Positions 33,834 to 42,955 are shown, numbered from the stretch's first letter. The stretch is DNA of 64,000 nt from Glycomyces albidus (GCF_009451885.1 NZ_WIAO01000012.1:62001-126000); one strand, 5' to 3'. Notes: generated by a model from the letters alone, not told the origin. A program made the numbers and translations.

Positions 33834-34532
33834 ATGGCGCGGACACAGCGAGCGGATCTGGCACGCCGGGCCGACGCGCTCCTCGACGCGGCCGCCGCCC
33901 TCCTGCTCGCCGAAGGCACCCGCAGGATCCGCATCGAAGACGTCGCCGCCCGCGCCGGCGTCGGCAAAGGCACGGTCTACCTGCACTGGCCCAACCGCGA
34001 CCACCTGCTCCTCGCCGTCGGCGCTCGCGAAGCCGCCGCCATGCTCGGCGCCGTCACCGCCGCCATCGAAGCCGACCCGACCGAATGCGCGCCCCACCGC
34101 TACCTCAGGCGCCACTTCCTGGAAGCCGTCGACCGCCCCGTCCTCCGCCGCGTCTTCGACGCCGAAGGCGCCGACCTCGACGCGCTCGCGGCCGAACGCG
34201 CCCGCACCGGCCTCGCCGAGTCCCGGCTCGCCGCCGACCGCGACTACCTCGACGCCCTCGCCGCGCACGGGCTCCTGCGCGCCGGCCTCGACCCGTCCGA
34301 CGCCGAATACGGGATGCAGGCCGTCGCCTACGGCTTCTTCGCGGCCGGACCGTTCCAGGCCCCCGCCCGGCACCACGCCGACCTCCTCGCCGACGTCGTC
34401 CGCCGGTCCTTCGAACCGGACCCCGCGCCGCCGGCCGCTCGCTACCGCGACGCCGCGCCCCGGGTCCTCGACGTCTTCACCCGCCTCACCGACGAGTTCA
34501 AGCGCATCGCCTACGGCCGCGCGCTCGACTGA
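33834..34532 (+). CDS. TetR-family transcriptional regulator
   Basis: 232 residues from the ATG at 33834, which has GAGGAGG eight bases upstream; an in-frame ATG at 33801 lies inside the operator and is unlikely. The helix-turn-helix reads IRIEDVAARAGVGKGTVYLHW. The rest is a helical ligand domain. The VOC gene follows after 26 bases, so the regulator and a probable detoxification or ring-modifying enzyme are in one autoregulated unit. Confidence 0.92.
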   Translation: MARTQRADLARRADALLDAAAALLLAEGTRRIRIEDVAARAGVGKGTVYLHWPNRDHLLLAVGAREAAAMLGAVTAAIEADPTECAPHRYLRRHFLEAVDRPVLRRVFDAEGADLDALAAERARTGLAESRLAADRDYLDALAAHGLLRAGLDPSDAEYGMQAVAYGFFAAGPFQAPARHHADLLADVVRRSFEPDPAPPAARYRDAAPRVLDVFTRLTDEFKRIAYGRALD

Positions 34533-34558
34533 CGACCCCGCTGCAAGGAGCGAACGGC

Positions 34559-35527
34559 ATGAAGGACATCACCGGCATCCACCACATCGGACTCCTCGTC
34601 CGCGACATGGGCGCCGCCCTCGCCGCCTTCCGGCGGCTCGGCTTCCGCCTCGGCCCGCCCGCCTATCCCGCGCTGCCTCCGGCGCCGGGCGCCGATCCCG
34701 AACCGGTCGGCGCCGGCAACGCCCACGCCGACTTCCCCCGGAGCTTCATCGAACTCCTCGCGTTCGCCGGCGACGCCGCCCGCCTGCCCGAGGACGCCGA
34801 GCTGGTGCCCCTGCGGGTCCCCGACGACCAGCTCGCCGCCACCAGGGCCGTCATCGGCCGGACCGTGAGCGGCCTGGCCGACCGCCTCGCGGTCGCCGAA
34901 GGCGCCCACATCCTCGTCTTCACCACCGGCGACGCGGAGCGGACCGCCGCCCGGCTCGACGCCGCCGGGGTCCCCAACAGCGGCGCCCGCGCCGCCCAGC
35001 GCCCGATCGCGACCGCCGGCGGCACCGTCATGGCCGAGGTCCGGTTCCTCGAGCTCCACGACCGCGGCCTGCCGGACGGCCTGGTGCCCGAAGGCCGCGT
35101 CGGCGCGGCCGAAGACGCCCCCGCGGACCTCCTCGACGCCCAGACCGGGCTCGAGCATCCCAACGGCGCCCGCGCCATCGCCGAGTGCGTCGTCTGCGTC
35201 GCACCGGACCGGCTCGCCGGCACCGCCGAGCGCTACGGGCGGTACCTCGGCGCCGCACCGGATTCCGACGGCCCGACCCCGGTCTTCACGCTCGGCTCCA
35301 GCCGCCTCGTCCTCACCGCGGCGGACCGGTTCGGCGACCGCTACCCGGGCGAGCGGCCGCGCACCGTGCCCGGCATCGGCGCCTGCACCGTCGCGGTCGC
35401 CGACCTCGCGGCCGCCGAGGCGCACCTGCGCGGCGCCGGCATCCGGCTCGGCCGCAGCGCCGACGGCCGCCCGTTCATCCCCGCCGCCTCGGCCCTCGGC
35501 CTCACGATCGCCTTGACGGACGGATGA
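34559..35527 (+). CDS. VOC (glyoxalase/bleomycin-resistance) superfamily protein
   Basis: 322 residues with two VOC-like halves: the first begins GIHHIGLLVRDMGAALAAFR, containing a metal-ligand-like His; the second has HPNGARAIAECVVCVAP and VPGIGACTVAVADLAAAEAHL. Length and layout fit the Glyoxalase_3-like (DUF4062-free) VOC proteins, which isomerise or bind hydrophobic small molecules. AAGGAG lies eight bases before the ATG. Controlled with the TetR gene upstream. Substrate unknown. Confidence 0.82.
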   Translation: MKDITGIHHIGLLVRDMGAALAAFRRLGFRLGPPAYPALPPAPGADPEPVGAGNAHADFPRSFIELLAFAGDAARLPEDAELVPLRVPDDQLAATRAVIGRTVSGLADRLAVAEGAHILVFTTGDAERTAARLDAAGVPNSGARAAQRPIATAGGTVMAEVRFLELHDRGLPDGLVPEGRVGAAEDAPADLLDAQTGLEHPNGARAIAECVVCVAPDRLAGTAERYGRYLGAAPDSDGPTPVFTLGSSRLVLTAADRFGDRYPGERPRTVPGIGACTVAVADLAAAEAHLRGAGIRLGRSADGRPFIPAASALGLTIALTDG

Positions 35528-35608
35528 GCGTTCGGCCGCGGCGGTAGCCCGGGCGCGACGCACGGCCGGCACGCCCGCCGCGGCGCACCGCCTCGCCGCG
35601 GACCGACT

Positions 35609-36031
35609 TCAGACGCTCTCGTCGTCCTCCAGCCCGACCGCGCGATGCAGCTCGTGGCGGCGCCGCGCCGCCTCCTCGTCGTCGTCGGCCGGCAGGCGGT
35701 CCAGGATGTCGGCGAGGGCGTCGGCGACGGCGTTGAGCTTGTGCTGGAGCGCCGCATCGTTCCGGGTCTCGCTGTTCTGGAGCAGCGCGACCATCAGGAA
35801 CGTGATGATCGTCGTGACCGTGTGGATGATGAGATGCCAGGTGAGCTTCTCGAACCAGATGACGGTCGGCGCCCACGCGAGCACCAGGAGGGCGCAGAAG
35901 ACGAAGTAGCCGGGGCGGCCGGTGAACTTCGCGGCCCGCGACGAGAGCCGGTCGAACCTGCCCACGCGGGGCGAGACGTCCGATGGCATCGTCGGCGATG
36001 ACGACTCGGATTCGTGGGGAGTGTCGCTCAT
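35609..36031 (-). CDS. Low-affinity iron permease family membrane protein
   Basis: 140 residues. After about 45 polar residues come two membrane segments around residues 45-62 and 75-95; the stretch KLTWHLIIHTVTTIITFLMV and ALLQNSETRNDAALQHKL is the hallmark of the low affinity iron permease family (PF04120). Real iron transport is unproven for bacterial members. I chose the ATG at 36031 (MSDTPHES) because the in-frame extension to 36163 would run into the promoter of the sigma factor gene. Divergent from that gene. Confidence 0.88.
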   Translation of the reverse strand: MSDTPHESESSSPTMPSDVSPRVGRFDRLSSRAAKFTGRPGYFVFCALLVLAWAPTVIWFEKLTWHLIIHTVTTIITFLMVALLQNSETRNDAALQHKLNAVADALADILDRLPADDDEEAARRRHELHRAVGLEDDESV

Positions 36032-36161
36032 GGGTGCGAAATGCCCCGCGCTCCGGCCGGTAAACCAGACCCCTTCTGAGCTGGGATTCGTCTCGTGTTC
36101 AGGACACTCCGTAGCCGTCGTTATACGCTCGGTTGTGACGACCGACGAGGGCGGTGGCCTC

Positions 36162-36950
36162 ATGACATCACAGCACGGCAGGACCGAGCGAGACGACTAC
36201 AGGGCACTGGCTCCGCTGTTCACGGAGCTGGCCGGGCTCGACGTGGACGACCCGCGTCGCGGCGAGATCCGCGAGCGGCTGATCACCGGGCACCTGCCGC
36301 TCGCCGAGCACATCGCACAGCGGTACTCCGGCAAGGGCATCGTCAAGGAGGACCTGCTGCAGGTCGCCTCCGTCGGCCTCATCCACGCCGTCGACCGCTT
36401 CGACCCGACCTTGGGGAGCGACTTCCTCTCGTACGCGGTGCCGACCATGATGGGGGAGGTGCGGCGCCACTTCCGCGACACGGCCTGGCCGATGCGCGTC
36501 CCGCGCCGCCTGCAGGAGCTGCGCCTGGCGATCAACCAGGCCAGCGCCGATCTCGCGCAGGAGCTCGGCCGGCCGGCCACGTGCGCCGATCTCGCCGAGC
36601 ACCTCGACCTCACCGAGGCCGAGATCGAGGAGGGACTGGAGGCGCGGCAGGCGTTCCGGTCGGTCTCGCTCGACGAGCCCGTGTGCCAGGACGCCGACCG
36701 CGCGCCGCTGTGCGAGACGATCGGCGCCGAAGACCTCGCGCTGGAGCTGGTGGAGAACCACGAGGCGCTGCTGCCGCTGATCCAGGACCTCCCCGCGCGC
36801 GAGCGCCGCATCCTGGCGCTGCGGTTCTACGAGGAGATGACCCAGGCCCAGATCGGCGAGGAGATCGGCATCTCCCAGATGCACGTCTCCAGGCTCCTCA
36901 AGGGAACGCTCGAGGAGCTGCGCGAACGCCTGCTCACCGCCCCCAAGTGA
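36162..36950 (+). CDS. SigB/SigF-type stress sigma factor
   Basis: 262 residues with region 2 (HIAQRYSGKGIVKEDLLQVA, GLIHAVDRFDPTLGSDFLSY), region 3 (LRLAINQASADLAQELGRPA) and region 4 (LPARERRILALRFYEEMTQA, IGISQMHVSRLLKGTLE), the full layout of the SigB/F/G group of actinomycetes. GAGGG precedes the ATG; GTG at 36135 is an alternative. These sigma factors direct general-stress or developmental genes and are usually held by anti-sigma kinases, none of which is adjacent. The iron-permease-like gene (divergent) and the hemerythrin gene (downstream) fit a stress regulon. Confidence 0.93.
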   Translation: MTSQHGRTERDDYRALAPLFTELAGLDVDDPRRGEIRERLITGHLPLAEHIAQRYSGKGIVKEDLLQVASVGLIHAVDRFDPTLGSDFLSYAVPTMMGEVRRHFRDTAWPMRVPRRLQELRLAINQASADLAQELGRPATCADLAEHLDLTEAEIEEGLEARQAFRSVSLDEPVCQDADRAPLCETIGAEDLALELVENHEALLPLIQDLPARERRILALRFYEEMTQAQIGEEIGISQMHVSRLLKGTLEELRERLLTAPK

Positions 36951-37024
36951 CGGTGATGCATGGACTGCACGTCCGCGGGTAACCCGCGGTGGTCAACGAT
37001 GTCCGAAGGGAAGGGGCCGGAAAC

Positions 37025-37582
37025 GTGAGCGGCGATGTAGTGGACCTGATCATGGCCGACCACCGCGAGGTGGAGCGGTTGTTCGAGGAGCTGAAGCAGC
37101 ATCCGGAGAAGCGGCCGCTGCTGGCGCCGGTGCTGTCGGCGCTGCTGACGGCGCACAGCCGCGCCGAGGAGGCCGAGGTCTACCCGGTCGCGCGCTCGGA
37201 GGCCGGCGAGACCGAGGAGGTCGCGCACAGCCAGGAGGAGCACGAGCTGGCCGAGGAGCTCCTCGTCCGCATGAACGAGTGCGACCCCGAGTCCCCCGAG
37301 TTCGACGAGGTCCTCCAGGAACTGGTGGACGCGGTGACCCACCACGTCCAGGAGGAGGAGTCGACGGTCCTCCCGGGAATGAAGTCCCGGCTCGACGACG
37401 CGCGCCGCATGGAGCTCGGCGACGCGTTCGCGACCAGCCGCGCCGAGCACATGGGCGACAAGCCCGGCAAGGCCAGCCGCAAGGAGCTGGAGATGCAGGC
37501 GCGCAACATGAACATGAGCGGCACCGGGGACATGAACAAGGCCCGGCTGGCCGAGGAGGTCAAGAAGAAGGCGAAGGCGTGA
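37025..37582 (+). CDS. Hemerythrin-domain protein with Rho-N/SAP-like tail
   Basis: 185 residues from GTG. The HHE cation-binding four-helix domain is clear: IMADHREVERLFEEL, AHSRAEEAEVYPVARSE, HSQEEHELAEELL and HHVQEEESTVLPGM give the His/Glu ligands for a di-iron centre. The tail SRKELEMQARNMNMSGTGDM and NKARLAEEVKKK resembles a Rho N-terminal or SAP-like helix-extended-loop motif, which would bind nucleic acid or protein. A small hairpin CCGCGGGT/ACCCGCGG at 36973-36989 lies between the sigma factor gene and this one. Likely oxygen/NO or iron-stress role; that is inference from the family. Confidence 0.87.
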   Translation: MSGDVVDLIMADHREVERLFEELKQHPEKRPLLAPVLSALLTAHSRAEEAEVYPVARSEAGETEEVAHSQEEHELAEELLVRMNECDPESPEFDEVLQELVDAVTHHVQEEESTVLPGMKSRLDDARRMELGDAFATSRAEHMGDKPGKASRKELEMQARNMNMSGTGDMNKARLAEEVKKKAKA

Positions 37583-37606
37583 CGCGCGCTTCCCGCTGAT
37601 CCGCGC

Positions 37607-37658
37607 ATGAGCCCGCGGAAACGGTCGCTTCGATTCGCGATCGTTTCCGCGGGCTCAT
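37607..37658. terminator. 22-bp inverted repeat, bidirectional terminator
   Basis: ATGAGCCCGCGGAAACGGTCGC (37607-37628) pairs with 37637-37658 with one G-U pair and an eight-base loop. It lies between the hemerythrin gene and the convergent LacI gene, and its right arm includes the LacI stop codon. Confidence 0.85.
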
Positions 37659-38935
37659 CGCCGTACGGGGCCGGTGCTGGCGCGGACGGTCAGGGTCGTG
37701 GCGAGTTCGATGCGGGTCTGGGTGACCGCTTCGCCCGCGGCGAGCGCGAGGACCAGGCCGGCGGCGGTGGCGCCGAGTTCGGCGAAGGGCTGGTGGACGG
37801 TGGTCAGGGGCGGCCCGGACCAGCGCGCGTACGAGATGTCGTCGAAGCCGACGACGCTGAGCTCGCCGGGGATCGGGACGCCGGCCTGCCGGGCGGCCTC
37901 GTAGACGCCGAGCGCCTGGAGGTCGTTGCCGCACAGGACGGCGGTGGGCGGGTCGGCGAGGCGCAGCAGCTCGCGGCCGTGCGCGAACCCCTCTTCGAAC
38001 GAGAACCACATGCCGGTGCGGACCAGGCGCTCGTCGAGGCTGGCGGCCGCGGCCGCGAGGGCGGTGCGGACGCCGTCGAGCCGGTCCCGCGAGCACCGGC
38101 GCTCGAGCGGGCCGGTGATGACGCCGATGCGGCGGTGGCCGAGGTCGAGGACGTGCTGGGCCGCGGCGATGCCGCCGTGCCGGTTGGCGGCGGCCACCGA
38201 GGGGACCGGGTGCAGCGGCTCGCTCGGCGGGTCGACGGCGACGAGCGGCAGCCCGCTCGCGCTGAGCAGGGCGTGCTGCTCGGGCGTGAAGCCCATGTGG
38301 GTGACGACGACACCGGTCGGGCGCCGGGCCAGGAGATCCTGGGCCCAGTTGCGGCCGATCGACTCCTCTTGCAGCGCATCGGTGAAGGCCACCGCGAGCC
38401 CGTGCTCGACGGCGACCTGCTTGACGCCGCGCATGAGGTCGACGCCGACGTGGGCCTGGAGTCCGTAGAAGACGATCTCGACGCTCGCGGCGCGGGTGAT
38501 CTTCTCGGGGCGCCGGTAGCCCTGCTCGCGCAGCAGGCGCTCGACGCGGCGCCGCGTCTGCGGCGCCACGCCCGCGCGTCCGTTGAGGACCTTCGACACG
38601 GTCGGCGCGGACACGCCTGCCAGCCGCGCGACGGCGGCCACGGTCATCCTCCGGCGCCGGTCCTCGGCCGCCGGTTCCTCCAGTGCCGCAACGGGCGCCG
38701 TCCTGTGCGGGGCGCCCGACCGCATGGCGCGCCGCTCCTCGGCTTCGGCGAGGAGCCGCGAGCGCACGCGCTCGGCCTCCGCCTCGGCCGCGGGCCCGGC
38801 CGGGACCGTCTCCACGAGGTACCGGCGCTTGCGCGTCTCCGGGTCGAGCCCGTCGTAGACCCGGACCCGCAGCGATCCGCTTGGGAGCCTTTCGATTTCG
38901 CCTCGCGAACGCCGCGGGCGCGCACCGGTCGTCAT
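37655..38935 (-). CDS. LacI-family repressor with integrase-like N-terminal domain
   Basis: 426 residues, about 90 longer than normal LacI proteins. Residues 97-143 are the LacI helix-turn-helix (TVAAVARLAGVSAPTVSKVL, NGRAGVAPQTRRRVERLLRE) and the remainder is a periplasmic-binding-like sugar domain ending HQPFAELGATAAGLVLAL. Residues about 12-64 (GEIERLPSGSLRVRVYDGLD, then PETRKRRYLVETVPAG and AEAEAERVRSRLLAE) read like the AP2-like/Arm DNA-binding domain at the start of phage tyrosine recombinases. The coding style is uniform across the join. It faces a GH30_8 xylanase gene and probably represses it. Confidence 0.9.
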   Translation of the reverse strand: MTTGARPRRSRGEIERLPSGSLRVRVYDGLDPETRKRRYLVETVPAGPAAEAEAERVRSRLLAEAEERRAMRSGAPHRTAPVAALEEPAAEDRRRRMTVAAVARLAGVSAPTVSKVLNGRAGVAPQTRRRVERLLREQGYRRPEKITRAASVEIVFYGLQAHVGVDLMRGVKQVAVEHGLAVAFTDALQEESIGRNWAQDLLARRPTGVVVTHMGFTPEQHALLSASGLPLVAVDPPSEPLHPVPSVAAANRHGGIAAAQHVLDLGHRRIGVITGPLERRCSRDRLDGVRTALAAAAASLDERLVRTGMWFSFEEGFAHGRELLRLADPPTAVLCGNDLQALGVYEAARQAGVPIPGELSVVGFDDISYARWSGPPLTTVHQPFAELGATAAGLVLALAAGEAVTQTRIELATTLTVRASTGPVRR

Positions 38936-39067
38936 GGAGCCACCGTAGCAGCGGGCCGGGCCGGGGCGCGATTCGCGACGGCTCCACGTCCGGCTCCACG
39001 CAATCGGCCGGACCGGCGTGTCCGCAGTGAACGGACTGATCGCGGCTCCGGAAGTTTCAGCGAAAAG

Positions 39068-39077
39068 CTATCGATAG
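39068..39077. promoter_or_regulatory. Candidate LacI operator (CTATCGATAG)
   Basis: A perfect 10-bp palindrome with the central CG usual for LacI operators, in an AT-rich island of the 274-base region between the LacI and xylanase genes. GAAGTTTC and GAAAA lie next to it at 39050-39066. Confidence 0.5.
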
Positions 39078-39119
39078 ACATCAATGAGAGTTTGGAAATT
39101 GTTCGCCTCTGAGCTGGGG

Positions 39120-39158
39120 TTGACTGGTCCCGAAGCCTGATCCTACGCTTCAGGATCA
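39120..39158 (+). promoter_or_regulatory. Xylanase promoter with overlapping dyad
   Basis: TTGACT (39120-39125) and TACGCT (39144-39149) are spaced 18 bases. TGATCCT (39138-39144) and AGGATCA (39152-39158) form a perfect inverted repeat around the -10, so a bound repressor would block polymerase. Confidence 0.55.
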
Positions 39159-39209
39159 AGCGGTTGCCAACCGTGTTCATTCCGAAAGTTCCAACCCCCT
39201 GGAGGAGCG

Positions 39210-40493
39210 ATGGCGCCCCGTCCGAACCAGCCCTCGAACGAGCACCCGTCCCGTACCCCGCGATCGCTCGACCGAAGGGCGTTCCTCGCGCTCGGCGCAC
39301 TCCCGGCCGCCGCACCGCTCCTCGCCGAACCGGCCGCCGCGCAGACCACAGTGCTCGTCCAGCCCTCCATCGGGCAGCAGATCATCCAGGGCTTCGGCGG
39401 CATGAACCACACCGTGTGGATCAGCGACCTGACCGCCGCGCAGCGGGACACGGCCTTCGGCAACGGCACCGGCCAGCTCGGCTTCTCGATCCTGCGCATC
39501 CCCGTCCACGAGGACCGCGCCAACTGGAGCCGCGAAGTCGCCACCGCCAGGCGCGCGGTCGAGCACGGCGCCAAGGTCATCGCCTCGCCGTGGAACCCGC
39601 CCGCGAGCATGACCGAGACGTTCTCCGGCGGCCGGCGCCTGCGGTACGGCTCCTACGCCGCCTACGCGCAGCACCTCAACGATTTCCACGCGTTCATGCA
39701 GGGCAACGGCGTCAACCTCTACGCCGTCTCGATCCAGAACGAGCCCGACTACGCGCACGAGTGGACCGCGTGGACCCCCACCGAGATCGTCCGCTTCCTC
39801 AAGGAGAACGCCGGCTCGATCAACACCCGGGTGATGGCCCCCGAGTCGTTCCAGTACCGCAAGAACCTCTCCGACCCGATCCTCAACGACCCCGCCGCCC
39901 TCGCCAACCTCGACGTCCTCGGCGCCCACCTCTACGGCACCCAGCCCGCCGACTTCCCCTACCCGCTGTTCCAGCAGAAGGGCGGCGGCAAGGAGCTGTG
40001 GATGACGGAGGTCTACTACCCCAACAGCACCGACTCGGCCGACCTGTGGCCGCAGGCCCTCGACGTCGGCGAGCACATGCACCGCGCGCTCGTCAACGGC
40101 CGCTTCCAGGCCTACATCTGGTGGTACATCCGCCGCGGCTACGGCCCCATGCGCGAAGACGGGCAGATCAGCAAGCGCGGCGCGAACATGGCGCACTTCT
40201 CCAAGTTCGTGCGCCCCGGCTACCAGCGGATCACCGCCACCGCGAACCCGCAGTCGAACGTCTACATCAGCGCGTTCAAGAGCGGCTCCAAGATCGTCAT
40301 CGTCGCCGTCAACAAGAACGCCTCCCCGGTGTACCTCCCGTTCACCATCGAAGGCGCCGGCTCGGGGACGCTCGCCACCTGGGTGACGACCGCCTCGCAG
40401 ACGCTCGCTCCCTACACCGCCGTCACGATGACCAACGGCTCCTTCGGCTCCCAGCTCCCGGCCCAGAGCATCAGGACCTACGTGACCCAGTGA
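39210..40493 (+). CDS. Secreted GH30_8 glucuronoxylanase
   Basis: 427 residues. Twin-arginine signal SLDRRAFLALGAL with cleavage near residue 44. The GH30 barrel has acid/base E178 in SIQNEPDY and nucleophile E267 in LWMTEVYY; YIWWYIRRGYGPM matches the Arg-containing loop that binds the glucuronic acid side chain in subfamily 8 enzymes, so it should cut 4-O-methylglucuronoxylan. The C-terminal about 90 residues form the beta side domain of the family. CTGGAGGAG precedes the ATG. Regulated by the divergent LacI protein, by position. Confidence 0.94.
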   Translation: MAPRPNQPSNEHPSRTPRSLDRRAFLALGALPAAAPLLAEPAAAQTTVLVQPSIGQQIIQGFGGMNHTVWISDLTAAQRDTAFGNGTGQLGFSILRIPVHEDRANWSREVATARRAVEHGAKVIASPWNPPASMTETFSGGRRLRYGSYAAYAQHLNDFHAFMQGNGVNLYAVSIQNEPDYAHEWTAWTPTEIVRFLKENAGSINTRVMAPESFQYRKNLSDPILNDPAALANLDVLGAHLYGTQPADFPYPLFQQKGGGKELWMTEVYYPNSTDSADLWPQALDVGEHMHRALVNGRFQAYIWWYIRRGYGPMREDGQISKRGANMAHFSKFVRPGYQRITATANPQSNVYISAFKSGSKIVIVAVNKNASPVYLPFTIEGAGSGTLATWVTTASQTLAPYTAVTMTNGSFGSQLPAQSIRTYVTQ

Positions 40494-40587
40494 GCCGCGG
40501 TCCGCGGACCGAACGCATCGCGCCGCCCCCGGCACGGTCGGCGGCGAGGCCCGGCGCCTCGCCGCCGACCGGCACGATCCCCTGTCC

Positions 40588-41589
40588 TCAACGCGGACTC
40601 GACCCGGCGGCCGCCCCGGCGAACGTCCGCCGATACGCGCTCGGCGAGACCCCAAGGGCCGCTTGGAAATGCATCCGCAGCGACGAGGCCGACCCGAACC
40701 CCGCCTCGGCGGCCACGCGGTCGATCGGCTCGTCGCTGCGCTCGAGCAGGTGCCTGGCCCGCTCCAGGCGCTGGTGGAGCAGCCACCGCTGCGGCGAGGT
40801 GCCGACCTCCTCGCGGAACCGGCGCGTGAACGTGCGGACGCTCATCGCCTCGCACTCGGCGAGCTGCCGCAGTGTCAGCGGCTCGTGGAGCCGCGCCAAG
40901 GCCCACTCGCGGGCCCTGCGGGTCGCCGCCGCGCCCGTCTCGGGGACCGGCCGCTCGATGTACTGGGCCTGGCCGCCGTCGCGATGCGGCGGCACCACCG
41001 ACCGGCGCGCCACCCGGTTCGCCACGGCCACCCCGAAGTCCACTCTGGTCATGTGCAGGCACAGGTCGAACCCCGAGGCCACGCCCGCCGACGTCAGGAC
41101 GTCGCCCTCGTCGGTGTACAGCACGTCCGGTTCGAGCCGCACCCGCGGGTACAGCCGCCGGAACCGCTCGGCCGCATCCCAGTGCGTCGTCGCCCGCCTG
41201 CCGTCGAGCAGCCCGGCCGCCGCCAGCACGAACGACCCGGTGCAGATCGACGCGATCCGGGTCCCGGGCCGGATCATCGCCAGCGCTTCGGCGAGCGGCC
41301 CCGGCAGCCGGCCGCTCGTCCACGACTCGTCCGTCTCGTGCGCCGACGGCACCACGACCGTGTCGGCCTCGGCCAGCGCCTCCGGCCCGTGCTCGACGTT
41401 CACGGTGACATCGGTGTCCGTGCGCACCACGCCCGGCTCGGGCGTGCACGTCGCCACCTCGTACAACCGCTCGCCGGCCTCCTTCGCGACACCGAACACC
41501 CGGTGCGGGATGCCCAGCTCGACCGGCAGGAGGCCGTGGCGGACCAGGACCGTGACGCGGTGCCGCCCGGGATGCTGAAAAACGCCCAT
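40588..41589 (-). CDS. GlxA-type transcriptional regulator (DJ-1/PfpI plus AraC)
   Basis: 333 residues. An N-terminal DJ-1/PfpI-like domain has the nucleophile-elbow segment IASICTGSFVLAAAGLLDGR; the C-terminal AraC-type double helix-turn-helix reads LRQLAECEAMSVRTFTRRFR and DRVAAEAGFGSASSLRMHFQ. I begin at the ATG at 41589 because the in-frame extension is an antisense of the MFS promoter and gene. It is divergent from the MFS transporter with 70 bases between, so it likely controls that transporter. Confidence 0.92.
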   Translation of the reverse strand: MGVFQHPGRHRVTVLVRHGLLPVELGIPHRVFGVAKEAGERLYEVATCTPEPGVVRTDTDVTVNVEHGPEALAEADTVVVPSAHETDESWTSGRLPGPLAEALAMIRPGTRIASICTGSFVLAAAGLLDGRRATTHWDAAERFRRLYPRVRLEPDVLYTDEGDVLTSAGVASGFDLCLHMTRVDFGVAVANRVARRSVVPPHRDGGQAQYIERPVPETGAAATRRAREWALARLHEPLTLRQLAECEAMSVRTFTRRFREEVGTSPQRWLLHQRLERARHLLERSDEPIDRVAAEAGFGSASSLRMHFQAALGVSPSAYRRTFAGAAAGSSPR

Positions 41590-41659
41590 GGCCCGATCCT
41601 CGCACATATTGGCCAGCGGGCCACTGGCAGCGCCGCCCCCGCCCGACCAAGCTGGTCCC

Positions 41660-42955
41660 ATGTCCATCGCAGCCCCCGAAGTCCCCCAGCAGCAGCGACC
41701 GCGACCGCTCGTCCACCGCGCCTGGTGGGTCGCCGCCGTCAGCTTCATCGCCCTCGTCGGCGCGGCCGCCTTCCGCGCCACCCCGAGCGTCTTCATCGAG
41801 CCGCTCCACGACGAGTTCGGCTGGTCCCACGGCACGATCTCCGCCGCCATCTCGGTGAACATCCTGCTCTACGGGCTGTTCTCGCCCTTCGCCTCGGCCC
41901 TCCAGGAGCGGTACGGGATCCGCCGCGTCGTCTCCATCGCGCTCGCCCTGATCGCCCTCGGCAGCGGCGCCACCGTGTTCATGACCGCGTCCTGGCAGCT
42001 CGTGCTCTGCTGGGGTTTCATCGTCGGCATCGGCACCGGGTCCATGGCGATGGCGTTCGTCGCGACCATCACCAACCGGTGGTTCATCGCCCGGCACGGC
42101 CTCGTCAGCGGCATCCTCACCGCGGGCGGCGCCGCCGGGCAGCTCGTGTTCCTGCCGCTCGTCGGCCTCCTCGTCGAAGGGCCCGGCTGGCGCGCGGCCT
42201 CGATCCTCGTCTCGCTCACCGCGCTGGCCATGGTGCCGCTGGTGCTCCTCGTCGTCCGGGACCGGCCCGAGGACGTCGGGCTGCGGCCCTACGGCGCCGG
42301 ACCGGACTACACGGCCCCGGCCGTCTCGACGTCGGGCGCGGCGAAGCGGGCCCTGTCCAGCCTGTGGGAGGCGAGCGGGTCGCGCGCGTTCTGGCTCCTC
42401 GCCGGCACGTTCGCGATCTGCGGCGCGTCCACGAACGGCCTCGTCGGCGCCCACTTCGTCCCTGCGGCTCATGACCACGGGATGCCGCTGACGGCGGCCG
42501 CGTCGCTCCTGGCGGTCATCGGCGTCGTCGACCTCGTCGGGACGATCTTCTCCGGCTGGCTCACCGACCGGTTCGACCCGCGGCGGCTCCTCGCGGTCTA
42601 CTACGCGCTCCGCGGCGTCTCGCTGCTGGCCCTGCCGACGCTGTTCGCCGACGACGTGCGGCCGCCCATGCTGTTCTTCATCGTCTTCTACGGCCTCGAC
42701 TGGGTCGCGACGGTGCCGCCGACGATCGCGTTGTGCCGCGAGCACTTCGGCGAGAACGGCGCGGTCGTCTTCGGCTGGGTCCTCGCCTCGCACCAGTTCG
42801 GCGCGGCGCTCATCGCCTGGGGCGCGGGCTTCATCCGGGACGCCACCGGGAACTACGACCCGGCGTGGTTCACCGCGGGAGCGCTGTGCGCGCTCGCCGC
42901 GGTGATGTCCCTGGCGGTCAGGAGGCCCGCGGCACCAGCCGTCGCAGTTGGGTGA
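41660..42955 (+). CDS. MFS transporter, OxlT/monocarboxylate-like
   Basis: 431 residues with twelve hydrophobic segments and the loop motif ERYGIRRV after the second helix. The start [20 protein letters not shown] is typical of the oxalate/formate or monocarboxylate porter-like branch. Start ATG at 41660 chosen for agreement with the first helix. The last 38 bases overlap the convergent 2-hydroxyacid dehydrogenase gene; a carboxylate substrate such as lactate would fit that neighbour but is not shown. Confidence 0.9.
   Translation: MSIAAPEVPQQQRPRPLVHRAWWVAAVSFIALVGAAAFRATPSVFIEPLHDEFGWSHGTISAAISVNILLYGLFSPFASALQERYGIRRVVSIALALIALGSGATVFMTASWQLVLCWGFIVGIGTGSMAMAFVATITNRWFIARHGLVSGILTAGGAAGQLVFLPLVGLLVEGPGWRAASILVSLTALAMVPLVLLVVRDRPEDVGLRPYGAGPDYTAPAVSTSGAAKRALSSLWEASGSRAFWLLAGTFAICGASTNGLVGAHFVPAAHDHGMPLTAAASLLAVIGVVDLVGTIFSGWLTDRFDPRRLLAVYYALRGVSLLALPTLFADDVRPPMLFFIVFYGLDWVATVPPTIALCREHFGENGAVVFGWVLASHQFGAALIAWGAGFIRDATGNYDPAWFTAGALCALAAVMSLAVRRPAAPAVAVG

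Noticed and set aside
30883-35547. 1554-residue plus-strand open frame across five genes
   Set aside because: Arg/Pro-rich shadow frame caused by high GC; it runs through terminators, an operator and recognised genes in other frames.
37607-37658. Transposon terminal inverted repeat
   Set aside because: The arms are eight bases apart between convergent genes, which is the geometry of a terminator.
38600-38935. Integrated phage or mobile element at the LacI gene
   Set aside because: Only the N-terminal DNA-binding type domain is integrase-like; no catalytic recombinase residues, attachment repeats or tRNA are seen.
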